From assembly GCF_041200145.1 (NCBI RefSeq), contig NZ_CP165734.1, positions 1,240,001 through 1,304,000 on the forward strand: a stretch of 64,000 nucleotides of DNA, read 5' to 3'. The position numbers were made by a program, and so were the translations under genes. Of the stretch, positions 1 to 8,484 are shown piece after piece; within the stretch, counting starts at the first letter, position 1, and each line of letters opens with the position of its first letter. The stretch comes from Bradyrhizobium sp. LLZ17. Lineage in GTDB: Bacteria; Pseudomonadota; Alphaproteobacteria; Rhizobiales; Xanthobacteraceae. Below the pieces are notes generated by a model that saw nothing but the letters and a program-made list of their open reading frames with translations, did no database searches and had not been told where the DNA came from.

Positions 1-164
1 TGATGGGCGTGATCTCGCCTTACGCGACCGGACCCGCGCCGATGTATTTCGGCAGCGGCTATATCGGAAAGGGGCAATTCTGGGGCTTTGGCCTGATCTT
101 CGGGTTGCTTTATTTTGGCGGGTTGCTCCTGATCGTGATGCCGTGGCTGCAGATGGCCCGGTGA
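1..164 (+). CDS. DASS-family dicarboxylate/sodium symporter, C-terminal end (partial)
   Basis: The window opens inside this gene; only the last 54 or so codons are present, ending with TGA at 162-164. The translated end contains GVISPYATGPAPMYFGSGY followed by one hydrophobic helix, which matches the C-terminus of divalent anion:sodium symporters (CitT/SodiT1 type, 2-oxoglutarate or malate carriers). These are polytopic inner-membrane proteins that import or exchange di- and tricarboxylates. The exact substrate cannot be told from this end. No start or promoter is visible. Confidence 0.85.
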   Translation, partial: MGVISPYATGPAPMYFGSGYIGKGQFWGFGLIFGLLYFGGLLLIVMPWLQMAR

Positions 165-187
165 GGGGGCCGCAGGGTGCTGCCCCC
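165..187 (+). terminator. Hairpin just after the DASS symporter gene
   Basis: GGGGGC (165-170) pairs with GCCCCC (182-187), directly after the stop codon. No clear run of T follows at once, so it is only a weak candidate for a rho-independent terminator. Confidence 0.3.
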
Positions 188-410
188 GGCAGATGAATTT
201 TCTTCGCCGGGCAGGGACCGGGAAAATTTCGTCCAAGTCCCGCAAATATCTGAAATTGCAACAAAGACCGGATCGCGCGATGGTGTGCTGCAGTGCAGCG
301 CCGCCTTTGGAAGCCCCGCCGCTGTTCCAACCTTCCGTCGCGTCATGCCACCTGGGTCTCGCGCGCCGCTCGGGCGGACGAGCTCATCATCCCGCATGAA
401 AGCCGCTTCA

Positions 411-1541
411 ATGAACGTGCAGCCATCGCTGCTGGTCGGAGATCCCGTCGAAACCCGAGACGCGCCCGCCGCGGTTGACGGCGATGCGATGGTTCGTTTC
501 GCCGGCATCTCGAAAACCTATCCGGCCTATCGCGGCAAGCCCGGCGTCAACGCGCTCGAGGGGATCGACTTCGCGATTGCCCGCGGCTCGATCACCGGCG
601 TGATTGGTCGCTCCGGTGCGGGCAAGTCGAGCCTCGTTCGGCTGATCAACGGGCTGGAGAAGCCGACCACAGGCCGCGTGATCGTCGATGGCCGCGACAT
701 CTCAGCGCTCGCCGGTCGCGAATTGCGGCTGGCGCAGCGCTCGATCGGCATGATCTTCCAGCACTTCAACCTGCTGTCGTCGCGCACGGCGGCCGACAAC
801 ATCGCGCTGCCGCTCGAAATCGCCGGCTGGGCCAAGGCCGACATCCGCGCGCGCGTCGCCGAGCTGCTCGCGCTGGTCGACATCGCCGACAAGCACGACC
901 GCTATCCTTCCGAGCTCTCGGGCGGCCAGAAGCAGCGCGTCGGCATCGCGCGTGCGCTGGCGACACGGCCGAGCGTGCTGCTGTCGGACGAGGCGACCTC
1001 CGCGCTCGATCCGCAGACCACCCGCGCGATCCTCGATCTGCTTGCCAACATCAATCACGAGCTCGGCGTAACCATCGTGCTGATCACCCATGAAATGTCG
1101 GTGGTGCGCCAGCTCGCCAGGGACGTGGTCGTGCTCGACGCCGGCCAGGTGGTCGAGAGCGGCCACGTCGCCGACATCTTCACCCATCCAAACCACCCGA
1201 TTACGCAGTCCTTCCTGGCCGAGGTGATCGGCGACAGCCTGCCGGTGTCGCTAGCGAGTCGGATTTCACAGGAGCCAGTTGCGGGCAGCCAGACCGTGAT
1301 CCGTGTCCAGGTGCGCGGGGCAGGGACCGGCGATACGCTGATCGCGCGGATCGCGCGTGAGCTCGGACTTGACGTGTCGCTGCTGTCGGCCCGCATCGAC
1401 GAGATCGGCGGCCAGCATGTGGGCTCGCTGGTGCTCGGCATTCCCGTTGGCAATTCTCGCGGCGAGGACGCGGCAGGCCGGACATTGGCCTGGCTTTCTC
1501 AACATCAATTCTCGGCGGAGCGTCTCGGCTATGTCGCCTGA
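411..1541 (+). CDS. metN: Methionine ABC transporter, ATP-binding protein MetN
   Basis: ATPase subunit that powers methionine uptake with MetI at the cytoplasmic face of the inner membrane. All ABC motifs are present: Walker A GRSGAGKSS, Q-loop in IFQHFN, signature LSGGQKQRVGIARA, Walker B VLLSDEATSALD and the switch His in LITHE. About 100 residues follow the ATPase domain and form the NIL/ACT-like domain known in MetN, which binds methionine and inhibits transport. The start at 411 (MNVQPSLL) is chosen because it gives a normal length of 376 residues; 396 and 489 are alternatives in the same frame. metI begins inside the last codons (11-base overlap), so the two are co-translated. No metQ binding-protein gene is seen nearby. 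No SAM riboswitch was recognised in the leader. Confidence 0.93.
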   Translation: MNVQPSLLVGDPVETRDAPAAVDGDAMVRFAGISKTYPAYRGKPGVNALEGIDFAIARGSITGVIGRSGAGKSSLVRLINGLEKPTTGRVIVDGRDISALAGRELRLAQRSIGMIFQHFNLLSSRTAADNIALPLEIAGWAKADIRARVAELLALVDIADKHDRYPSELSGGQKQRVGIARALATRPSVLLSDEATSALDPQTTRAILDLLANINHELGVTIVLITHEMSVVRQLARDVVVLDAGQVVESGHVADIFTHPNHPITQSFLAEVIGDSLPVSLASRISQEPVAGSQTVIRVQVRGAGTGDTLIARIARELGLDVSLLSARIDEIGGQHVGSLVLGIPVGNSRGEDAAGRTLAWLSQHQFSAERLGYVA

Positions 1542-2195
1542 ACTCATCAACTTGATCATCCAGGCTACCGGCGAGAGCCTCTACATGGTCGGGGTGGCGG
1601 CGCTGATCGGCACGGCCTTCGGCCTGCCGCTCGGCGTGTTCCTCGCGACCAGCCGGAAGGAGAGCTGTTCGCGGCCCCCGCCGTCAATCGCCTGCTCGGC
1701 ATCGTCGTCAATGCGACACGCTCCACGCCCTTCATCATCCTGGTCGTCGCCATCATCCCGTTCACGCGGCTGATTGCGGGCACCTCGATCGGATCGACCG
1801 CGGCCATCGTGCCGCTGACGATTGCCTCAGTGCCGTTCATCGCGCGCCTGGTCGAAGCCGCGATCCGCGAGGTCGATGGCGGGCTGATCGAGACAGCATC
1901 TTCGTTCGGGGCGTCGCCGCTCCAGATCGTGTTCAAGGTGCTGATCCCCGAGGCCTTGCCGGGTCTGCTGCTGGCGCTGACGCTCGCAGTGGTCAGCCTG
2001 CTCGGCTACTCCGCCATGGTCGGCGCGGTCGGCGGCGGCGGGCTTGGCGATCTCGGCATCCGCTACGGCTACCAGCGCTTCATGCCGGAGATGATGCTGG
2101 CCGTCGTCGTCGTGCTGATCGCGCTGGTTCAGCTGGTGCAGAGCGCCGGCGACTACCTCGCACGCCGGCTCAACCGCCGGCTGCGGCATCGCTGA
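1531..2195 (+). pseudogene. metI: Methionine ABC transporter permease MetI, single-base frameshift
   Basis: Inner-membrane permease of the MetNI transporter. The first 43 or so codons (start ATG 1531, inside the metN end) read MSPELINLIIQATGESLYMV and continue into the MetI N-terminus. At about 1659-1661 the frame changes: one extra G in the GG before AGAGCTG would give RKGELFAAPAVNRLLG and join the downstream frame. That frame then runs intact to the stop at 2195 through the permease core (EAA-like loop FGASPLQIVFKVLIPEALPG) and the C-terminal helices. With the G restored the protein has about 221 residues, the normal MetI length. Either a sequence error or a recent inactivating deletion; an error is favoured because similar indels occur elsewhere in the window. 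Confidence 0.88.
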
Positions 2196-2294
2196 CGTCA
2201 AAAAAGGAACAAGCTGTTGTCTTGATCGTATGCTTGCATGTCGCGCGGCAGAGGCGAGGGCGCCTCCGCAGCGACACTGCAATGGAGAGCTTGC

Positions 2295-2969
2295 ATGCGC
2301 ATCGAGCCGGTGTTCCTGTTTGACCTCGACGGCACGCTGGTCGACAGCGTCTATCAGCATGTGCTCGCCTGGAAGCATGCGCTTGACGCCGAGGGAATCG
2401 AGCTTTCGGTCTGGCGCATCCATCGCAAGATCGGCATGAGCGGCGGTCTGTTCACCAACCAGCTGCTGCGCGAGATCGGCGTCGAGATCAGCGAGGAGCG
2501 GATCGACAGGCTGCGGCGGGCGCACGCGGCCTCCTACCAGCAGCAAGCGCGCCAGATCAGGCCGCTGCCGGGAGCGCGTGAATTGCTGCAATGGCTGACG
2601 GAGGCCGGGATTCCCTGGGCGATCGCAACCAGCGGCCGGATGGAAACCGCGGCGGTGAACCTCGCCTCGCTCGGTGTCGATCCGCAGCGCACGCCTGTGG
2701 TGACGCGCGACCAGGTCAAATACGCAAAGCCCGACCCGGACCTGTTTCTCGCAGCGGCCGCGCGGCTGAACGCACCGATTGAGACCGCGGTCGTGGTCGG
2801 CGACAGCGTCTGGGACATGATGGCTGCCGTGCGCTGTCGCGCGCTCGGCGTGGGCCTCCTGAGCGGCGGCTACGGGCCGGACGAGCTGCGCCAATCCGGG
2901 GCTTTCCGCGTCTATGACGATCCCGCCGATATGCTGCGCCGGATCGACGAGGTCGGCGGCCGGCGTTAG
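2295..2969 (+). CDS. HAD-superfamily hydrolase, phosphoglycolate phosphatase-like
   Basis: Predicted cytoplasmic phosphatase of HAD subfamily IA, 224 residues. Motif I is DLDGTLVDS near residue 10 (first Asp nucleophile), motif II is the Ser in AIATSGR, motif III is the Lys in KYAKPDPD, and motif IV is GDSVWDMMAA. A helical cap of about 65 residues lies between motifs I and II, as in Gph and beta-phosphoglucomutase. The start at 2295 is preceded by GGAGAG at 2284-2289; an in-frame start at 2238 lacks such a site. The substrate is unknown. It follows metI by about 100 bases and may be transcribed with it. Confidence 0.88.
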   Translation: MRIEPVFLFDLDGTLVDSVYQHVLAWKHALDAEGIELSVWRIHRKIGMSGGLFTNQLLREIGVEISEERIDRLRRAHAASYQQQARQIRPLPGARELLQWLTEAGIPWAIATSGRMETAAVNLASLGVDPQRTPVVTRDQVKYAKPDPDLFLAAAARLNAPIETAVVVGDSVWDMMAAVRCRALGVGLLSGGYGPDELRQSGAFRVYDDPADMLRRIDEVGGRR

Positions 2970-3074
2970 CCTCACACTCCGATCACGAGGCGAGGGCGCC
3001 GGCGGCTTCGCGGATGAACCTTCCGAGCAAGCACAGCCACAAAGAGGGGAGATGGTCCTCGCCCCGGATGTCCC

Positions 3075-3901
3075 ATGAAGTGGTTTGCCTTGCTCTGCCT
3101 GTTCGTGTTCGCCACGCGCGCCAATGCGGCGTCTCCCGAGCAGCACTATCTCGATCTGCGCGACCGCTACATCAGCAAGTTCTCGAAGGCGCCGGAGAAC
3201 GATGAGACCTCCAGGCAGCATGACGCGGCCCTCAAGGAGTTGACCGGCGTGCTGCGCGGCCTGGTCGGGCCGGTCGCGATCAAGGGGCTGCCCCGGAGGG
3301 AAGCTCCAACGTCGACACGCTGTTCAAAGGCGACTCGGGCTTCGGCCATCTCGACGGGCTCGGCTTCGCCTCCGAAGGTGACAAGATGCAAGCCGTGGTC
3401 ACGACCACCGTATTGCTCAAGCATTGGCTTGCCGAGCACCGCGAGGACGGCATGCCGCAGGAGATCGGCGCCGCCTTCAAGTCGGACCGCTTCTACTATC
3501 AAGCGATCCAGGACTCCGCCTTCGCCAAATATGCGGAGCTGCCGATCATCAAGCCCGCAGCGGCGAGTGTCGCGGTCGCCGTGCTGGGCGTGCGCGGCAA
3601 TGGCGACCTGAAGGGACCGCCGCATGAAATCGACGTCGTCGCGATCCAGGGCGAGAAGGTCTTCTTCCTCGCCGTCACGGACGCGCTGAAGACGACCGAG
3701 ATCCCGGCTTGCGAGAAGGTCTGGAAACAGATGATGACCAAGCCGGTCAACAAGAAGGACCCGCGCGGCGATATGACCCGCGAGGACCAGGCGATGGACG
3801 CCATGACGGCGTGCTTCGCCAAGGAAGCGCCAAGCCAGGGCTGGTTCGCTGCGGCGGTGAAGAAGGCGCAAGCCCAGTTGGACCTGCTGCCGCTGCGCTA
3901 G
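3075..3901 (+). pseudogene. Secreted hypothetical protein, frameshifted
   Basis: The N-terminus MKWFALLCLFVFATRANA is a clear Sec signal peptide with an ANA cleavage site; the rest would be a soluble periplasmic protein of about 275 residues. The frame is broken near 3291-3294: adding one C to the CCCC run gives GLPPEGSSNVDTLF and joins the second frame, which is open to the stop at 3901. I do not recognise the family. The second half has charged residues in coding-like order and two Cys residues (IPACEKVW and MTACFAKE) that could form a disulfide. Its end overlaps the stop of the convergent M24 peptidase gene. Confidence 0.7.
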
Positions 3902-5091
3902 CGCGCGCTGCCGCCGAGATTCCACCCGCGACCGTCCTCGCCAAAGATCTCGTATCCACCCGCCGTCACCGCCACCGTGTCCTCGAGCTTGATGAAGCCG
4001 CGCTTGGGATGCTTCATCGTGGTCTCGATCGACACCACCATGCCGGGCTCGAGCGGCAGGCGGGCGTCGGTGTCGTCGGGAACCGGACCGCTGGCGGTCA
4101 GGCGAGGGGCCTCGTGGCTGACGAGGCCCATGCCGTGGGCCAAAAACTCCGTGCAGTCGCGCTGGGTGATGTGGGCCAGCTGCCGCTCGGCCGCGACGTA
4201 GATGTCACCGCCCATGGCGCCCGGCCGGACCGCGGCAAAAGCCGCGCGCTGGACCGCTTCGATCTCGGCCAGGCAGTCCTTCAGCTCGGTGTCCGGCTCG
4301 CCCAGCACGGCCATGCGCGCGAGGTCGCCGATATAGCCGTGATAATTGCCGCCGGAGTCGAGCGACAGCACATCGCCTTGCTCCCAGCGCTGTGCCGACG
4401 GCGCCCGGTTGTGGCTGCTGCCGCAGGCGAGCAGGCAATATTCGAACGTCAGCCCACGGTTGGCCTCGGCGACACGCAACGCATCGGACAATTGCTGCTT
4501 GGTCGTGCCCGGGCCCTGCCCGGCGATCACCTCCAGCATCGAGGCGATCACCAGTTCCGACGCGGTCTTGAGTTTTGCCAGCTCATGCGCCGACTTGACC
4601 GCACGCAGCCGTTCCAGCACCAGCAGCGCGTCCTTGAGCTCGGCGTCGGGCAGGGCGTCGCCAAGCGCCTTGCCTGCGTCCATCGGCAGAAACGCCATCT
4701 CGACGCCGATCCGCTTGATCGGCACGCCGGCATCCTTCAAGGCGCGCGCGGCCCGCATCACCGCGTCCACCGAGCCATTGGACTCGGTCCGGACTTGCGG
4801 CACCCAGGGCGGCGCCACGGCGCGCTGATGGGTTTCCAGCCGATGGCCGATATAGACGGCCTTGTCCGGCGCGCCTTTGGGATAGGCCAGGACCGGCAGA
4901 TATCGGCTCACGCCCAGGGCATCCATGTAGTCGAAGAAGATCGCGCGCTCGGCCCCCAGCAAGTACTGCACATTGTGCTTGGAGGTCGCGACCAGGACGT
5001 CGAGACCGGCCGCGTCCATCAGGCGGTCGAGCTTGGCGGCATCGAATGGAATGGCGCGCGAGGCGCTCGCGCGAGTGGCGTTCTCCTGCAT
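3898..5091 (-). CDS. M24-family metallopeptidase (Xaa-Pro dipeptidase/aminopeptidase-like)
   Basis: Predicted cytoplasmic pita-bread metalloenzyme of about 397 residues: creatinase-type N-terminal domain (about 1-160) and catalytic M24 domain (about 170-395). All five metal ligands of the family can be placed: Asp in SLDSGG, Asp in YIGDLAR, His in LAHGMG, Glu in VSIETT and Glu in KLEDTV. Members cleave Xaa-Pro bonds, but relatives include creatinase and DMSP lyase DddP, so the substrate is open. The start MQENATR (5091) is chosen over 5106 because it is the usual N-terminus position; this is not certain. It is divergent from the TRAP operon at 5538 and may be co-regulated with it. Confidence 0.85.
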   Translation of the reverse strand: MQENATRASASRAIPFDAAKLDRLMDAAGLDVLVATSKHNVQYLLGAERAIFFDYMDALGVSRYLPVLAYPKGAPDKAVYIGHRLETHQRAVAPPWVPQVRTESNGSVDAVMRAARALKDAGVPIKRIGVEMAFLPMDAGKALGDALPDAELKDALLVLERLRAVKSAHELAKLKTASELVIASMLEVIAGQGPGTTKQQLSDALRVAEANRGLTFEYCLLACGSSHNRAPSAQRWEQGDVLSLDSGGNYHGYIGDLARMAVLGEPDTELKDCLAEIEAVQRAAFAAVRPGAMGGDIYVAAERQLAHITQRDCTEFLAHGMGLVSHEAPRLTASGPVPDDTDARLPLEPGMVVSIETTMKHPKRGFIKLEDTVAVTAGGYEIFGEDGRGWNLGGSAR

Positions 5092-5537
5092 GACGAAACC
5101 TCCCAATGGCGGCGTGGCTCGAGCGGCCGCGTCCGTTGTCTGCCGTTGATTGTGCGCCCGGAGCAGGGTTCCGGATATCCCTGGATTGGGCTGGCCTGAC
5201 CTGCACGGTCACATCCGTAATTCGCATAAGGTATATTATGGAATATATTTATCTACAACTTGATCAAAGACTTAGATCGAACTCCTTCCACCACGCCTTC
5301 GCTCAGCGGCGGTTTTCGGCCACGCGCCAGATCATCGCCGCAGCTCTTGACGGCTACTGTGCATGGGGTTGTTTTCCAGTTTTTGTATCCGGCCCATCGC
5401 TCCTAAAGCCGATATTGCCGCAAGGATGTCCGGCTGCAATAAGCGAGGCTTCGCGAGATCGCAGATGACCTTCTGACGCCACGTCCGTATAGGTTTGCGT
5501 CTCACAACAAGAACAAACTTTTGAGGAAGCAGACCCA
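5092..5537. promoter_or_regulatory. Divergent intergenic region with a palindromic site
   Basis: About 445 bases between the M24 peptidase (minus) and the TRAP binding-protein gene (plus), with no convincing gene. It is clearly richer in A+T near 5220-5280. At 5232-5247 TATATT and AATATA flank ATGG, a perfect inverted repeat that could bind a GntR- or LacI-type repressor. A purine-rich site (GAGGAAG) lies about 10 bases before the ATG at 5538. No regulator gene is next to it. Confidence 0.45.
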
Positions 5538-6557
5538 ATGAGCTTTTCCCGACGCACGCTTCTCAAGGCCTCCGCCGCGACCGCGGTCCTGGGCGGCCTC
5601 AGCGCGCCCCATGTCGCGCGGGCCGAGAGCGCCGAGTTCACCTACAAATACGCTAACAACCTGCCAGACACCCATCCCTTGAACGTGCGCGCCAAGGAGA
5701 TGGCGGCGGCGATCAAGAGCGAGACCGGCGGCAAGTTCGACCTCCAGATCTTCCCGAACAACCAGCTCGGCTCGGACACCGACATGCTGAGCCAGATCCG
5801 CTCAGGCGGCGTCGAGTTCTTCACGCTCTCCGGACTGATCCTGGCGACCTTGGTGCCGGCGGCCTCGATCAACGGCATCGGCTTCGCATTCCCGGACTAC
5901 GACACGGTCTGGAAGGCCATGGACGGCGACCTTGGCGCCTATGTCCGCGGCGAGATCAAGAAGTCCGGCCTCGAGGTCATGGACAAGATCTGGGACAACG
6001 GCTTCCGCCAGACCACGTCGTCGAGCAAGCCGATCACCGGCCCGGACGATTTCAAGGGCTTCAAGATCCGCGTGCCGGTGTCGCCGCTGTGGACCTCGAT
6101 GTTCAAGGCGTTCGACGCGGCGCCCGCCTCGATCAATTTCAGCGAGGTCTATTCGGCGCTCCAGACCAAGATCGTCGAGGGCCAGGAGAACCCGCTGGCG
6201 ATCATCTCGACCGCAAAGCTCTACGAGGTGCAGAAATACTGCTCGCTGACCAACCACATGTGGGACGGCTTCTGGTTCCTGGCCAACCGCCGCGCATGGG
6301 AAAAATTGCCGGAGGATATCCGCAAGGTCGTCGCCAAGAACATCAATGCCGCCGCGCTCAACGAGCGCACCGACACCGCGAAGCTGAACGCCAATCTGCA
6401 GCAGGAGCTCGCGGCCAAGGGCCTGACGTTCAACCAGCCCACGGTTGCGCCGTTCCGCGACAAGCTGCGGAGTGCCGGCTTCTATGCGGAGTGGAAGGGC
6501 AAATACGGCGAGCAGGCCTGGGACCTTCTGGAGAAGGCCGTCGGCAAGCTATCGTAA
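5538..6557 (+). CDS. TRAP transporter substrate-binding protein (DctP family)
   Basis: Periplasmic solute receptor of a TRAP transporter, 339 residues. The N-terminus FSRRTLLKA followed by a hydrophobic stretch and AHVARA-like cleavage region is a twin-arginine signal peptide. The mature part has the DctP pattern: an early HPLN segment, LQIFPNNQLGSD, and KGFKIRVPVSPLW around residue 175, where the family's substrate-binding Arg (KIRVP) sits. It is followed after 15 bases by the fused membrane subunit. TRAP receptors carry organic acids; the ligand is not known here. The acyl-CoA ligase downstream suggests a carboxylic acid that is activated with CoA (inference). Confidence 0.92.
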   Translation: MSFSRRTLLKASAATAVLGGLSAPHVARAESAEFTYKYANNLPDTHPLNVRAKEMAAAIKSETGGKFDLQIFPNNQLGSDTDMLSQIRSGGVEFFTLSGLILATLVPAASINGIGFAFPDYDTVWKAMDGDLGAYVRGEIKKSGLEVMDKIWDNGFRQTTSSSKPITGPDDFKGFKIRVPVSPLWTSMFKAFDAAPASINFSEVYSALQTKIVEGQENPLAIISTAKLYEVQKYCSLTNHMWDGFWFLANRRAWEKLPEDIRKVVAKNINAAALNERTDTAKLNANLQQELAAKGLTFNQPTVAPFRDKLRSAGFYAEWKGKYGEQAWDLLEKAVGKLS

Positions 6558-6572
6558 CGCGTCGGGGCCGGC

Positions 6573-8472
6573 ATGGCTCATACCGAGGTTGAGGTGAGCG
6601 CAGTGGCGGGCGAGGTGGCTGATCAGTCCCCTCGCCGACCTTCGCTGCTGGCTGCACTGGAGCGTCTCCTCGGCCTCATCGTCGAAATCCCTGCGGCGAT
6701 TTTGGTCATCGCCGAGATCGTGATCCTGTTTGCCGGCGTGGTGGCGCGCTACGGCCTGCACCGGCCGCTGATCTGGTCCGACGAACTCGCCTCCATCCTG
6801 TTCCTGTGGCTGGCCATGCTGGGCTCAGCCGTGGCGTTTCGCCGCTCCGAGCACATGCGCATGACCGCGATCGTCGCCACCGCCAGCCCGGCGATGCGGG
6901 CTTGGCTCGATCTGGTCGCAACCTGCGCCGCGCTGGCCTTCCTGGCGATGGTGGTGTGGCCATCCTGGGACTACGCCTACGAAGAAAGCTACATCACCAC
7001 GCCGGCGCTCCAGATCTCGAACATGTGGCGCGCGGCAGCGCTCCCGGCCGGGATCTGCCTGATGGCGGCGTTCGCGCTGTTGCGGCTGGTGCGCACGGCA
7101 GATTACCGGATGGTTGCGGCCGCAATTGCCTCGGTTGCCATCGTCATCGGCCTGTTCTGGCTGGCTGAGCCGGCGTTGCGGCCGCTCGGCAATCTCAACC
7201 TCGTCATCTTCTTCGTCGGGGTCGCCGGCTTCTGCGTCTTCGCGGGCGTTCCCATTGCGTTCGGCTTCGGCCTCGCCATCTTCGGCTATCTGGCGCTGAC
7301 CACGCGGACACCCGTGATGGTGCTGGTCGGACGGATGGACGAGGGCATGAGCCACCTCATCCTGCTCTCGGTGCCACTCTTTGTATTTTTGGGGCTCTTG
7401 ATAGAAATGACCGGCATGGCCCGGGCCATGGTGGCGTTTTTGGCCAGCCTGCTCGGCCATGTCCGCGGCGGCCTGCACTATGTCCTGGTTGGCGCCATGT
7501 ACCTGGTCTCCGGCATCTCCGGGGCCAAGGCCGCCGACATGGCGGCGGTCGCGCCAGTGCTGTTTCCGGAAATGAAGCAGCGCGGCGCCCGCCCCGGCGA
7601 TCTCGTCGCGCTTCTAGCGGCGACGGGTGCCCAGACCGAGACCATCCCGCCGAGCCTGGTGCTGATCACCATCGGCTCGGTGACGGGCGTCTCGATCGCC
7701 GCGCTGTTCACGGGCGGCCTCCTGCCCGGCGTGGTGCTTGCGGTCACGCTCTGCATGCTGGTCCGGTGGCGGTATCGGCACGAGGATATGAGCCACGTCC
7801 AGCGCGCCCCCCGCTTCCGAGATCGGCAAGACCTTCATCATCGCCCTGCCCGCGTTGGCGCTGCCTTTCGTGATCCGCTACGCAGTGGTCGAGGGCATTG
7901 CGACGGCCACCGAAGTTTCGACCATCGGCATCGTCTACGGCGCTCTCGTCGGCCTCCTGGTCTACCGCCGGTTCAACTGGCGGCGGCTGTTTCCGATGCT
8001 GGTCGAAACGGCGGCGCTGTCCGGCGCCATCCTCCTGATCATCGGCACCGCGACCGGCATGGCCTGGGGCCTGACCCAGTCCGGCTTCTCGCGCTCGCTG
8101 GCGGCGGCCATGACGGGGTTGCCGGGCGGGTCGGCGAGCTTCATCGCGGTCTCGATCCTGGCCTTCACCGTCCTCGGCAGCGTGCTGGAGGGCATTCCGG
8201 CGATCGTGCTGTTCGGGCCGCTGTTGTTTCCGATCGCGCGCGCCGTCGGCGTGCATGAGGTGCACTATGCCATGGTGATCATTCTTGCGATGGGGATCGG
8301 GTTATTCGCCCCGCCCTTCGGCGTCGGCTATTATGCCGCCTGCGCCATCGGACGCGTCGATCCGGCCGAAGGCATCAGGCCGATCTGGGGCTATCTGCTG
8401 GCGCTGCTGGTGGGATTGATCATCGTCGCGGTCTTCCCCTGGATCTCGATTGGATCCTTTGACGCGGCGTGA
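6573..8472 (+). pseudogene. TRAP transporter fused membrane subunit DctQM, one-base frameshift
   Basis: Inner-membrane part of the TRAP transporter. The first 160 or so residues are a DctQ small subunit (SDELASILFLWLAMLG, FRRSEHMRM), then the DctM large subunit starts near residue 200 (FAGVPIAFGFGLAIFGYLAL, SGISGAKAADMAAVAP). At 7807-7812, a run of six C, the frame shifts; with one C less the text reads QRAPASEIGKTFIIALPALAL and joins the frame ending at 8472. The restored protein has about 632 residues, normal for a QM fusion. A sequence error is the simplest reading, since all TM segments are otherwise kept. The acyl-CoA ligase starts 12 bases after the stop. Confidence 0.87.
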
Positions 8473-8484
8473 GGGAGGGTGTCG

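Noticed and set aside
165..410. SAM riboswitch before metN
   Set aside because: The leader was read for the SAM-II core elements and none was convincing. Only a hairpin after the previous gene was found.
1827..3221. Open frame of 464 codons on the minus strand over metI and the HAD gene
   Set aside because: It crosses two supported genes and their spacer and shows no domain.
3898..5091. DMSP lyase DddP
   Set aside because: DddP belongs to the M24 family, but the five metal ligands here are those of ordinary Xaa-Pro peptidases and nothing else in the neighbourhood points to DMSP.
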